Shown: positions 1-7,109 of the stretch, one piece after another
Position numbering within the stretch: position 1 is the stretch's first letter
How the letters are laid out: each line of letters opens with the position of its first letter
DNA from: Aquifex sp.
GTDB taxonomy: Bacteria; Aquificota; Aquificia; Aquificales; Aquificaceae
Reading direction: 5' to 3'
DNA: 20,085 nucleotides
Assembly: GCA_003978875.1 (NCBI GenBank)
Contig: QNXQ01000118.1
Location: 1-20,085 of the forward strand
Notes under the pieces: model-generated
The model's input: the letters and a program-made list of their open reading frames with translations, nothing else
What the model was told of the DNA's origin: nothing
Database searches by the model: none
Position numbers and translations under genes: made by a program

Positions 1-129
1 ATCAAAACAATCGTGGGAAAGTCTACAAAATCAATGCCTTGAGCTAATTTTCCCTATTCTTTTGCCAAGGAGCCAAGTAGGGCTATCCTAAGCCCTTTGA
101 TTTTCAATTTTGTTATAAACCTTCCTCAT
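1..129 (-). pseudogene. Degenerate nucleotidyltransferase (MNT-like) 5' remnant, partial
   Basis: Read on the minus strand, 107 down to about 1 translates as LKIKGLRIALLGSLAKE, a stop, then GKLAQGIDFVDFPTIVL. This resembles the start of minimal nucleotidyltransferases (toxin-antitoxin MNT type), where a hydrophobic strand is followed by GSxA(K/R)G and, about 10 residues later, (S)DIDLxVDF. The in-frame TAG at 56-54 breaks the frame. An ATG at 129-127 would join the same frame only if one T of the run after MRKV were removed, giving MRKVITKLKIKG. The first Asp of the catalytic DxD pair reads Gly here (GID), so even a repaired protein may be inactive. No Shine-Dalgarno is visible. The gene would continue past the left edge. 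Seen: the motif-like segment, the stop and the frameshift. Inferred: that it is a decayed gene rather than chance similarity. Confidence 0.35.
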
Positions 130-163
130 TTTTTATGATTTATGTCAGGTTATTCGATTTTAC

Positions 164-191
164 TTGACATTTTTGAAAGGAGGTATATAAG
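164..191 (+). promoter_or_regulatory. Sigma-70-type promoter for the hldD-arsA operon
   Basis: There is a perfect -35 hexamer TTGACA at 164-169 and a -10 candidate TATAAG at 186-191, with a 16-bp spacer; TATATA at 184-189 is a second, less well spaced choice. Transcription would start near 198, giving a leader of about 30 nt before the ATG at 228. The spacer contains a strong purine run (AAAGGAGGT), but it lies upstream of the expected start of transcription, so it should not act as a ribosome binding site. Confidence 0.6.
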
Positions 192-227
192 TTCAGGATT
201 TTCCTTTACTTTGTGTAATATAGTATT

Positions 228-1160
228 ATGAAAATACTCGTTACCGGCGGAGCGGGATTTATAGGTTCTAACCTGGTTCACACACTCCAAGAAAAATATC
301 CGGAAGCAAGAATTTACGTAGTTGATAATTTTTCCTCGGGTCATTTCAAAAACCTTATAGGCTTCAAGGGACAGGTGATTACGGGGGATATTTCTGACCC
401 TTCTTTTTGGGAGTATATAGGTAAAAATTTTCACTTCGATGTAATATTCCATAAAGCGTCAATTACCGATACCACGGTTATGAATCAATATACGATGATG
501 AAGACTAATACGGATTCCTTCAGGTATTTATTAGAGCTTGCGGTTGAATGGAAAACAAAGGTAATTTACGCTTCTTCCGCAGGGGTTTACGGAAACACTC
601 CACCGCCTATGAGGGAAGACAGAGGACTTGAACCCGAGAACATTTACGGATTTTCAAAGTTAATGATGGATTACATAGCCCTTGAGTATATGGAGAAGTA
701 TCCCGATATGAGTATAGTGGGACTTAGATACTTCAACGTTTACGGGCCGAGAGAAGAGTATAAGGGAAAAACCGCCAGCATGATATACCAGCTTGCGGTG
801 AAGATGATAAAGGGAGAAAAGCCAAGACTTTTTAAGTGGGGACAGCAGAAAAGAGACTTTGTTTATATAAAAGATGTAATAAGGGCTAACCTGCTTGCAC
901 TCGAAAAGGACGTATCGGGTATATTTAACGTGGCAACTGGAAAAGCCAGAAGCTTTAACGAAATAGTGGAAATTTTAAACAGGGAACTCGGAACTAATTA
1001 CGAAGTGGAATACTTCGATTGTCCCTACGATTTTTATCAAGAGTATACGGAGGCGGATTTAACCAGAGTAAAGGAATATTTAGGTTATGAACCTCAATAC
1101 TCCTTAGAGGAAGGTATAAAGGATTACTTGCCGTATATACTTTCCAAAGTGAAAAGATGA
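228..1160 (+). CDS. hldD: ADP-L-glycero-D-manno-heptose 6-epimerase
   Basis: Predicted 310-aa cytosolic short-chain dehydrogenase/reductase that epimerises ADP-D-glycero-D-manno-heptose to the L-glycero form, the last step in making the heptose donor for the LPS inner core. The N-terminal Rossmann motif TGGAGFIGSN (residues 6-15) binds NADP. The catalytic YxxxK is Y140-K144, and a second HldD-typical lysine is K179 in the segment KGKTAS. HldD-specific signatures are present: RYFNVYGPRE (167-176), KRDFVYIKDV (208-217) and SGIFNVATGKARSF (230-243), which separate it from UDP-galactose epimerases. Length matches the family (about 310-330 aa). No good Shine-Dalgarno precedes the ATG, but the Rossmann strand starts at residue 3, so this start is right. 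It overlaps arsA by 4 nt (ATGA). A general GalE-like epimerase is a less likely alternative. Confidence 0.88.
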   Translation: MKILVTGGAGFIGSNLVHTLQEKYPEARIYVVDNFSSGHFKNLIGFKGQVITGDISDPSFWEYIGKNFHFDVIFHKASITDTTVMNQYTMMKTNTDSFRYLLELAVEWKTKVIYASSAGVYGNTPPPMREDRGLEPENIYGFSKLMMDYIALEYMEKYPDMSIVGLRYFNVYGPREEYKGKTASMIYQLAVKMIKGEKPRLFKWGQQKRDFVYIKDVIRANLLALEKDVSGIFNVATGKARSFNEIVEILNRELGTNYEVEYFDCPYDFYQEYTEADLTRVKEYLGYEPQYSLEEGIKDYLPYILSKVKR

Positions 1161-2059
1161 AAGTTTACTTCTTCGGAGGAAAAGGAGGAGTAGGTAAAAC
1201 TACTATCTCCTCGGCATTTGCGATTAAACTTTCCGAAGAAGGTAAAAAGGTTTTTCTCATCTCTACCGACCCTGCCCATTCTCTTTCCGATATATTCTTA
1301 GAAGCAATAGAAGAAGAGAAAAAAATAACAAAATTTCTTACCGTCAAGGAGATAAGTATAAAAAAAGAACTTGAGGAATATAAGCGAAAAGTTCTAAACC
1401 TTTCAAAAGCGGTGTTAAAACCTCAAATGGAGGAACACCTTCAAAAAATACTCAACACCCTTGAAGAAAGTCCCGGAATAGAGGATATAGTCATCTTTGA
1501 AGCACTTTCAAAGGAGATAGTGCACGGAAAAGGAAAATTTGATGTCTTCGTAGTTGACACTGCACCGACGGGACACACTTTAGGGCTTTTAAAAACGGTA
1601 GGCTCTTTGGGAAATTTGTTTGAAGAAATAATAAAGCTCAAAAAAAATATTGAAGAACTAAAAAGTCTTAGCGGCAGAAAAGTAAGGGATACAGCCCTTG
1701 AATATCTCCAGGAAAGAAAAAGGAGATTTTCGGAATTTTCCGAAATTATTTACAATCATTCCGAGTTTATTCCTATACTTACTCCCGAAAAGTTGCCCAT
1801 TGAGGAAACCTACAGATTAATATCTTCCCTAAAGAGTAAAGGAATTCACGTTGAAAAACTGATAGTGAATAAAATTCTGCCTTCTGAGTCGGAAGACCCT
1901 TTCCTCAGAAGTAGAAAGGAAATAGAAGAAAAATACATGAGCGATATCAAAAAGAAGTTCAGTCATTTGAAGTTGATTTTTATCCCTTTTATGGAAAAGG
2001 AAATCGTAGGATACGATAAACTTAAGGAGTTCTCAACTCTCCTTTCGGGTATTTTCTAA
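1157..2059 (+). CDS. ArsA/Get3-family anion-transporting ATPase
   Basis: A 300-aa soluble P-loop ATPase of the SIMIBI class (ArsA/Get3/TRC40). The deviant Walker A with the signature lysine, GGKGGVGKTT, is at residues 7-16. Switch I STDPAHSLSD is at 36-45 and the A-loop/switch II DTAPTGHTLGLL at 134-145, all diagnostic of this family. It is a single-ATPase-domain protein, so it would act as a dimer. I see no ArsB pump or arsenic regulator nearby and no CxxC pair of the Get3 type. The substrate is therefore unknown: arsenite export, tail-anchored membrane-protein delivery and other chaperone roles are all possible. It overlaps hldD by 4 nt, so it is translationally coupled to LPS heptose synthesis. 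Its last 27 bp overlap the 3' end of mazG on the other strand. Confidence 0.85.
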   Translation: MKVYFFGGKGGVGKTTISSAFAIKLSEEGKKVFLISTDPAHSLSDIFLEAIEEEKKITKFLTVKEISIKKELEEYKRKVLNLSKAVLKPQMEEHLQKILNTLEESPGIEDIVIFEALSKEIVHGKGKFDVFVVDTAPTGHTLGLLKTVGSLGNLFEEIIKLKKNIEELKSLSGRKVRDTALEYLQERKRRFSEFSEIIYNHSEFIPILTPEKLPIEETYRLISSLKSKGIHVEKLIVNKILPSESEDPFLRSRKEIEEKYMSDIKKKFSHLKLIFIPFMEKEIVGYDKLKEFSTLLSGIF

Positions 2060-2806
2060 CTCTTTGGCTTCGTTCCAGAGTTTATCCATTTCTTCCAAAC
2101 TCATATCTTCCAATCTTTTTCCCATCTCTTTAGCCTTCTTTTCTATATAAGAGAATCTTTTTATAAACCTATCGTTAGCTTCCTGGAGAGCTTCCTCAGC
2201 GTTCACATCTACGAATCTCGCAAGTTCAACAACAGCGGTAAGTATATCTCCTATTTCATGTTTTATATTCTCCCTGTCGTTATTTTTAAGGGATTCTTTT
2301 AACTCTTCTATCTCCTCTTGAATTTTGTCAAAAACCTGGTTTATATGTTGAAAGTCAAAACCTACCTGCGAAGCTCTGTCCTGCAACTTTTGGGAACGCA
2401 TTAAGGCGGGAAGATGTTTGGGAATTCCTTCAAAAATGCTTTCTCTTTTTTCCATTTTCTTTTTTTCCCAGTTTTTGAGTACATCTTCCGGGCTGGCGTT
2501 TCCGAAAACGTGGGGATGTCTCTCTATCAATTTCTTTACGAGATTATCTATCACATCGTTTATGTCAAAAGCATTTCTTTCTTTCGCAATTTGGGAATGA
2601 AATACAACTTGAAGTAATAAATCTCCCAATTCTTCTTTTAATTTTTCGTCATCTTTACTATCTATAGCATCAAGAACCTCATAGGTTTCCTCTATTAAAT
2701 ATTTTTTTAAACTTTCGTGGGTTTGTTCTCTATCCCAAGGGCATTTTTGCCTCAGTTCTTCCATGACTTTAATCAAGTCCTGAAATGTGTACTTTTTTTC
2801 TCCCAT
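2033..2806 (-). CDS. mazG: Nucleoside triphosphate pyrophosphohydrolase MazG
   Basis: A 257-aa all-alpha NTP pyrophosphatase that hydrolyses (d)NTPs to the monophosphate and pyrophosphate, a housecleaning and ppGpp-linked stress function known for the family. Two tandem MazG domains are visible. The N-terminal one has KCPWD (residues 21-25) and the metal-binding EExxE (E39, E40, E43) with ExxD (E59, D62). The C-terminal one starts near 130 and carries EEIEEL and HEIGDIL repeats of the same pattern. Length fits the E. coli type. The start at 2806 is the only one that keeps the whole first helix; no Shine-Dalgarno is seen upstream. It is divergent from the NurA-like gene (43-bp AT-rich gap) and convergent with, and overlapping, arsA. 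Confidence 0.93.
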   Translation of the reverse strand: MGEKKYTFQDLIKVMEELRQKCPWDREQTHESLKKYLIEETYEVLDAIDSKDDEKLKEELGDLLLQVVFHSQIAKERNAFDINDVIDNLVKKLIERHPHVFGNASPEDVLKNWEKKKMEKRESIFEGIPKHLPALMRSQKLQDRASQVGFDFQHINQVFDKIQEEIEELKESLKNNDRENIKHEIGDILTAVVELARFVDVNAEEALQEANDRFIKRFSYIEKKAKEMGKRLEDMSLEEMDKLWNEAKELENTRKES

Positions 2807-2849
2807 AAATTTTAAATTTTAAGAATAAATTTAATTGTAGGAGGAGATT

Positions 2850-3854
2850 ATGCCCTCATGGGGAAGATTTAAAGTTTCATTTGATAGTTGGAAACTCCTA
2901 TCCCTTGATAATCACGTATTAGAAGAATCAACAGAAATCGGAGATGTAAATATAGAAACCGATTTTTGGAAACCGATAAAGGGTTATATTCCCGATAAAT
3001 ATAAAAAAGAAAATTTAAGAATAGCATTTGTAGATGGAGTAAGGAGAACGGAAAACGTAGTTTACATAGAAGACCCTTATAATCCGGCGGTAGTAGAAGG
3101 AGCTTTCGTATCAGTAGGTGCGGGAGCACTTGTACTGACTTACGGAAGGGTGAATTCTCTGGAAGAATCCCTAAAAAAGTATAAAGTTGAGAGATATTTT
3201 CTCTTGAGGGATAATTTAGACGTAGGGCAGCCCTTTCTACGTTTCAGAACCCAAGCAGGAATTCTCGAATTCAAAGTTGAAAAGGCTAACAAGGAACTTT
3301 CTCCCTATGTGAACGAGCTAATGGCTAATCTTGAATTGAGTATAGCCCAAGCGGTTTATGCGGGTAATTTGGCGGATATTATGATAACCGACGGAACTTT
3401 ACATTACGTTGCAAAGGCAAAGGGACTTCCCTTCGTAGGGTATGTAAAAAAACACAGGAAACTCTACGTATACCCGGAACATATAGAAATACTTAGAAAA
3501 TTGAAAGTAGGTGAGAGGACACCTTTAGTTTTAATTCATTCACAACCCACAATTGACGGGAAAAGTACATCTCATCTCGATAAGTTCACTTGGTATGTAA
3601 AGCTAAACGATGGTGAAGGAATCTCAAGTATAGCCCGTTTAGAAGTTCCTGCAGATATAGGTGTGGAAAAGGCTATAGAAATTGCAAATCTTACAACTTA
3701 CTTAGTTCCTAAGTTTGCGTCAACGGAATTTAATGACAGAAGGGCTCCTCAAAATTTAATCCCTATAAAGTACCTTGAGAACTTTTTAAGGAGAAGACTG
3801 GGAAGCCAATCCTTAATAAGACGTTTAATCGCCCAAATCATGCTCAAACACTGA
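2850..3854 (+). CDS. NurA-domain protein, putative nuclease
   Basis: A 334-aa protein with the layout of the NurA fold, a Mn-dependent 5'-3' DNase/endonuclease known from archaea and some thermophilic bacteria. It has an early strand ending in VDG (residues 61-63, usual form DGS), a central TDGTL (180-184) holding a candidate catalytic Asp, the following strand GYVKKH (197-202), and a C-terminal DRRAPQNL block (296-303) followed by the basic helix LRRRLG. These match the order of NurA motifs, though the first has Val where Ser is common (VDGVRR). The start is fixed by a strong AGGAGGAG (2839-2846) five bases from the ATG. The partner helicase HerA is not in this window. The next gene (DUF523) starts on its last base. 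I am fairly sure of the fold and less sure of the activity. Confidence 0.65.
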   Translation: MPSWGRFKVSFDSWKLLSLDNHVLEESTEIGDVNIETDFWKPIKGYIPDKYKKENLRIAFVDGVRRTENVVYIEDPYNPAVVEGAFVSVGAGALVLTYGRVNSLEESLKKYKVERYFLLRDNLDVGQPFLRFRTQAGILEFKVEKANKELSPYVNELMANLELSIAQAVYAGNLADIMITDGTLHYVAKAKGLPFVGYVKKHRKLYVYPEHIEILRKLKVGERTPLVLIHSQPTIDGKSTSHLDKFTWYVKLNDGEGISSIARLEVPADIGVEKAIEIANLTTYLVPKFASTEFNDRRAPQNLIPIKYLENFLRRRLGSQSLIRRLIAQIMLKH

Positions 3855-4345
3855 TGAAGAAAAGAATTCTGGTAAGCAAATGTCTTTTAGAGTGTTGTTA
3901 TAGATACGATGGTAAGGATGTAAAGCTGGAAGATTTAAGAGAAAAGCTGAAGGATTTTGAAATCATAGCCGTATGTCCCGAGGTAGAGTTCCTGAACTTA
4001 CCCGTCCCGAGACCTCGATTGAAATTTGTTCCTGTAGAAAATCAAGTAAGACTTATTAAAGAAGATGATAAAAGAGATTTGACGGAAGACCTCAGAAGGA
4101 AATCAAGAGAGTTCATAAAGTCTATAGGAAAAATAGATTGTGCAATCTTGAAGTCAAAATCGCCGAGTTGCGGTGTGGGAGATGCAAAGGTATACAGATG
4201 TCTTGAATGCGAAGATGAATTGGGAAGAAGAAACGGGATTTTTACCGAGGAGTTAATAAAGCTATTTCCCAATATAACTGTGCTGTCCGAAAGGGATTTT
4301 TTAAGGGAGGGAGAGGAGATTTTAAAGGAGTTAAAGGAAAGGTGA
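3854..4345 (+). CDS. DUF523 family protein
   Basis: A 163-aa protein with the DUF523 pattern. The N-terminal VSKCLLECCYRYDG (residues 7-20) corresponds to the usual VSACLLGxxCRYDG, a CPE motif (41-43) sits within the strand AVCPEVEF, and PVPRP follows at 50-54. The C-terminal half has KSKSPSCGVG, the family's KxxSPSCG motif. The conserved cysteines suggest metal or cofactor binding, but the function of DUF523 proteins is not established. Cys-Cys in place of the usual Gly/Asn spacer residues in the first motif is a small variation. The start codon shares one base with the NurA-like stop codon (TGATG), so translation is probably coupled. No own Shine-Dalgarno is apparent. Confidence 0.85.
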   Translation: MKKRILVSKCLLECCYRYDGKDVKLEDLREKLKDFEIIAVCPEVEFLNLPVPRPRLKFVPVENQVRLIKEDDKRDLTEDLRRKSREFIKSIGKIDCAILKSKSPSCGVGDAKVYRCLECEDELGRRNGIFTEELIKLFPNITVLSERDFLREGEEILKELKER

Positions 4346-4349
4346 TGAA

Positions 4350-4952
4350 TTAATCTCCCAAGTACCTTTCTTCTTTCCAAGGGTCTCCTACTATGTGGTA
4401 TCCTCTTACTTCCCAAAATCCCGGAACTAAATGGTCAAGGAACTCTATTCCCCAAACATATTTGGCACTTTTCCAAGCGTAGAGCTGAGGAACAACCAAT
4501 CGGAGCGGATATCCGTGTCTTTTAGGTAAAGGTTTTCCGAACATTTTATAGGCGAGAATGCTATCTTCCTTCTCAAGGTATTCTATAGGCAGGTTAGTAG
4601 TATATCCTTCAAGGCAGTGAACGAGGACGTATTGAGCAGTAGGCTTAGGTTTTACTATCTCCAGCAGATCTTTTGTAAGGATTCCTTCCCAGACTATTTC
4701 GGGAACGCTCCATCTGGTTACACAATGGAAATCTGCAACTACTTCTGCAGAGGGAAGTTTCAATAATTCTTCGTAGGTAAGCTCTATAGGATTTTCAACC
4801 TCTCCCCAAACTTTAAATCTATACTTTTCCATATCCCAATCGGGGATTTCATCAACTATGTCGTAAACTATAGGAGCCTTAATCCACTTTTGTCCCGGGG
4901 GTAATCTATCCTTTGTCTTTTTTACAGTAGGACTTATTATCCTTTTCTTCAT
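4350..4952 (-). CDS. Sulfite-oxidase-fold molybdopterin oxidoreductase
   Basis: About 200 aa, consisting of the SUOX-type molybdopterin domain almost alone. The cofactor-ligating cysteine is C77 in VADFHCVTRWS (72-82), the family's FHCVTxWS motif. Further conserved blocks are the preceding GEVENPIELTYEELLKLP, VLVHCLEGYTTNLP, then KRHGYPLRLVVPQLYAWKSAKYV, where the RHG-PLR arginines contact the cofactor in relatives. There is no Tat or Sec signal, no heme and no dimerisation domain, so it is predicted to be cytosolic, unlike MsrP/YedY. The substrate is unknown. The open frame continues upstream to 5135 through the oppositely transcribed 85-aa gene, but homologous sequence begins around RLPPGQ, so I chose the ATG at 4952; an ATG nine bases further out (4961) is equally possible. 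Neither has a clear Shine-Dalgarno. Four bases separate its end from DUF523. Confidence 0.82.
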   Translation of the reverse strand: MKKRIISPTVKKTKDRLPPGQKWIKAPIVYDIVDEIPDWDMEKYRFKVWGEVENPIELTYEELLKLPSAEVVADFHCVTRWSVPEIVWEGILTKDLLEIVKPKPTAQYVLVHCLEGYTTNLPIEYLEKEDSILAYKMFGKPLPKRHGYPLRLVVPQLYAWKSAKYVWGIEFLDHLVPGFWEVRGYHIVGDPWKEERYLGD

Positions 4953-5055
4953 AAAAAACATTTTTAGGCACACGAGTTTAAAAGTTTCTGATAACTGACA
5001 TAATGCTATATCAAAAAAATCTTTTCTGTAAGATAATTGAACTAAGGAGGTTGTT

Positions 5056-5313
5056 ATGGAAGAAAAAAAATATGTCGCTGTTCCCTTTGCTCTCGTCGGT
5101 CTGTTTGTAACCGATAGGGATGTTGAAGAAAGCATACGAACAGATATGACGCCTGAAGAACTGGAAAAACTCCAAGAGCTGCTTGCTCGTTTTCTATTTA
5201 AAGAAGGTATAAGAGTGGCTATTTATCCATCGGTAGTTCCCCCTGAACAGGCCGATGAAGCTGTAAAGGAATTGGAACAATTGATATTCGGTGAAGGAGA
5301 AGGGGGAGAGTAA
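5056..5313 (+). CDS. Small conserved-looking protein of unknown function upstream of dapB
   Basis: An 85-aa acidic protein that I do not recognise. It starts with a short beta-like stretch (VAVPFALVGLFV, residues 7-18), then a charged helix (TPEELEKLQELLARFLF, 32-48), a second strand (IRVAIYPSVV, 52-61) and a final acidic helix ending in a Gly/Glu tail. There is no signal peptide, no cysteine and no known motif. It is certainly translated in principle: AAGGAGGT (5044-5051) lies four bases from the ATG, the best Shine-Dalgarno in this stretch. Its stop overlaps the dapB start by one base (TAATG), so it is the first gene of a coupled pair. A link to lysine synthesis or to cell-wall DAP supply is only a guess from position. 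Confidence 0.75.
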   Translation: MEEKKYVAVPFALVGLFVTDRDVEESIRTDMTPEELEKLQELLARFLFKEGIRVAIYPSVVPPEQADEAVKELEQLIFGEGEGGE

Positions 5314-6107
5314 TGGTTAAAGTTGTAGTCTGCGGTGCTTTAGGGAGAATGGGAAGACGAATTATTGAGCTGGGTATTCAGGATAAAGACGTTGAAATAG
5401 TCGGAGGTATAGAGCACCCAGACTGCATTTCTTCCCTTGACCTTGGTGAAGCCTTAGGAAAGCCTGAGCTAAAAGGTAAACCGCTCACGAGTAGGCTAGA
5501 AGAAGTTTTACCTATGGCGGATGTGGTTATAGAGTTCTCGGGAAACCCTACGGCAGCGGTAAGTTATACAAAATTGACCTCTCTTGAGAAGAAAGCAATC
5601 GTCATAGGAACCACAGGTTTTACACCGCAGGAGATAGAGGAAATCAAGGAATATTCGAAAGAAGCACCTGTTCTTCTGTCACCTAATATGAGTCTCGGAG
5701 TAAACCTTTTGTTTAAACTTGTTGAAATAACGGCGAAAGTTTTAAAGGATAAAAACTTTGATGTAGAAATAATGGAAATTCACCACAGATTTAAAAAAGA
5801 TGCTCCCAGCGGAACCGCAATGAAACTTGCGGAAATTCTATCGGAAGTACTGGATAGAAAAAATATAGTTTTCGGTAGGGAAGGTGAAGCTCCCAGAAAG
5901 GAAAACGAGATAGGAGTTATGTCACTGAGAGGCGGCGATGTAGTAGGAGACCACACAGTCTTCTTTTTAGGTTTCGGAGAAAGATTAGAGCTTACCCACA
6001 GAGCTTCGTCCAGAGACACCTTTGCTAAAGGAGCTATCGAAGCGGCAAAGTGGATAAAAGGAAAAGAACCCGGCTTTTACACAATGTTTGATGTGTTAGG
6101 TTTATGA
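5313..6107 (+). CDS. dapB: 4-hydroxy-tetrahydrodipicolinate reductase
   Basis: A 264-aa cytosolic NAD(P)H-dependent reductase of the diaminopimelate pathway, which leads to lysine and peptidoglycan. The N-terminal dinucleotide motif CGALGRMGRR is at residues 7-16. GTTGF at 99-103 and the signature HHRFKKDAPSGTA at 157-169 contain the catalytic His and Lys and the substrate-binding SGT. LRGGDVVGDHTV is the usual C-terminal block. The length is normal (E. coli 273 aa). GGGGGAG (5301-5307) lies five bases before the ATG, inside the end of the 85-aa gene, and the start/stop overlap TAATG points to coupled translation. A 28-bp gap separates it from the convergent secretion-adaptor gene, with no hairpin visible. 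Confidence 0.95.
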   Translation: MVKVVVCGALGRMGRRIIELGIQDKDVEIVGGIEHPDCISSLDLGEALGKPELKGKPLTSRLEEVLPMADVVIEFSGNPTAAVSYTKLTSLEKKAIVIGTTGFTPQEIEEIKEYSKEAPVLLSPNMSLGVNLLFKLVEITAKVLKDKNFDVEIMEIHHRFKKDAPSGTAMKLAEILSEVLDRKNIVFGREGEAPRKENEIGVMSLRGGDVVGDHTVFFLGFGERLELTHRASSRDTFAKGAIEAAKWIKGKEPGFYTMFDVLGL

Positions 6108-6135
6108 AATAAGCATCTTTCTCCCTTAAAACCCT

Positions 6136-6639
6136 TTACTCTTTTTTAATTATTAATACTTTATGAGGTCTTAGTTCTCCGTTTACGAAACTTCCTTCTC
6201 CGACAAATATTTCCTTTATTATCCCACTAAAGGGACTTTTTACCTTTGTGTAGCTTTTTAAAGTTTCCACTTTTTTTATCTCGGACTTTATCTGTTCTAT
6301 CCTGAATTTTATAATTTTCAGCTCCGCCTCTTTATCCTCAAGAATGCTTTCTGCAAGAAGGTCTCTTTCAAACATTTCTTTATATCTCTTATAGTCCCTT
6401 TCTGCTTTCCAGTGTTGTATCTCAAGCTCCCTTAATTTTCCCTGAAGACGTTCAAGTTCGTAAGAGTATAGTTCCTCCGAAATTTGAAGGAGTATCTGTC
6501 CCTTTTTTACTTTCTGCCCTTCCTTTACAAAAAGCTTTTCAACTTTCCCTTTAACAATTACATAAATGGGAATTTCTTCCGCTAATAGAAGGAACGGAGT
6601 TAAAAGTATTATTAGAGTGAGCCTAAAAACTCTTCCCAT
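6136..6639 (-). CDS. Secreted HlyD/membrane-fusion-like adaptor, short form
   Basis: A 167-aa protein with an N-terminal hydrophobic stretch (residues 5-20, RLTLIILLTPFLLLA followed by EE) that looks like a Sec signal peptide or anchor. A lipoyl/barrel-sandwich half motif follows (KGKVEKLFVKEGQKVKKGQILLQI, roughly 30-53), then a coiled-coil hairpin (about 60-125), then the second half (YTKVKSPFSGIIKEIFVGEGSFVNG). This is the order of HlyD/RND membrane-fusion proteins. The beta-barrel and membrane-proximal domains that make family members 300-400 aa long are missing. No transporter gene is adjacent. Its first 28 bp overlap the end of the macro-domain gene, so the two are co-transcribed, with a weak GGTGAGAG upstream of the ATG. 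It may cooperate with an exporter encoded elsewhere. Confidence 0.7.
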   Translation of the reverse strand: MGRVFRLTLIILLTPFLLLAEEIPIYVIVKGKVEKLFVKEGQKVKKGQILLQISEELYSYELERLQGKLRELEIQHWKAERDYKRYKEMFERDLLAESILEDKEAELKIIKFRIEQIKSEIKKVETLKSYTKVKSPFSGIIKEIFVGEGSFVNGELRPHKVLIIKKE

Positions 6640-7109
6640 GCTCTCACCATCTCATCGTCTATATCAACCAAAATAATCTTTTCCAAAGACTTAGGTTTAA
6701 ATTCCTTTATTTCTTTGAGCATTGCCATTGCCGCTACACTTTTAGGAACTCTTCCCACTCCTGTTCCCATACCCGGAAAGGCTACGCTTTTAAATCCTTT
6801 TTCATCTGCAAGTTCAAGGGCAGCCTTTGTAGCTTGTCTTACTTTTTCCTCAGAAGATGGCATAGCAGGTTCTTCCATAGTAGGAGCATGTATAACACCC
6901 TTAAATTTCAATTTTCCCGCCGTGGTGAGAACGGCAGAGCCTATAGGTATGGGTGATTTTTCTATAGCTTCCTTTTCTATTTCTTCCCCTCCGAACCTCC
7001 TTATAACCCCTGCCACTCCTCCGCCCATCAATCCCCTGCTATTTGCCGGATTAACAATAACTTCAGCTTCTACTTCAATAATACTTCCTTTCAAAACTAT
7101 TATGTTCAT
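6612..7109 (-). CDS. Macro-domain protein (ADP-ribose binding/hydrolase)
   Basis: A 165-aa single macro domain, predicted to bind ADP-ribose and possibly hydrolyse O-acetyl-ADP-ribose, ADP-ribose-1''-phosphate or ADP-ribosyl groups, as known for relatives such as AF1521. The ligand motifs are all visible: VNPAN (residues 19-23), the Gly-rich GGGVAGVIRRFGG (29-41), HAPT (74-77) in place of HxVGP, and the phosphate loop FPGMGTGVGR (111-120). Length equals one domain. The start at 7109 lies directly before the first strand (IIVLKGSI); no Shine-Dalgarno is seen. It is the first gene of a minus-strand pair with the secreted adaptor. The exact substrate cannot be told from sequence. Confidence 0.88.
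   Translation of the reverse strand: MNIIVLKGSIIEVEAEVIVNPANSRGLMGGGVAGVIRRFGGEEIEKEAIEKSPIPIGSAVLTTAGKLKFKGVIHAPTMEEPAMPSSEEKVRQATKAALELADEKGFKSVAFPGMGTGVGRVPKSVAAMAMLKEIKEFKPKSLEKIILVDIDDEMVRAWEEFLGSL

Noticed and set aside
175..191. Near-perfect Shine-Dalgarno run (AAAGGAGGT) upstream of hldD
   Set aside because: It sits between the -35 and -10 boxes, about 44 bp from the hldD ATG, and no start codon follows at usable distance. It is most likely chance.
150..452. 100-codon minus-strand open frame over the 5' end of hldD
   Set aside because: Entirely antisense to a clear gene, with no recognised motif and crossing the hldD promoter.
4953..5135. N-terminal extension of the molybdoprotein frame up to 5135
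   Set aside because: The extra 61 residues run antisense through the 85-aa gene and do not resemble the family or a signal peptide; homologous sequence begins after 4952.
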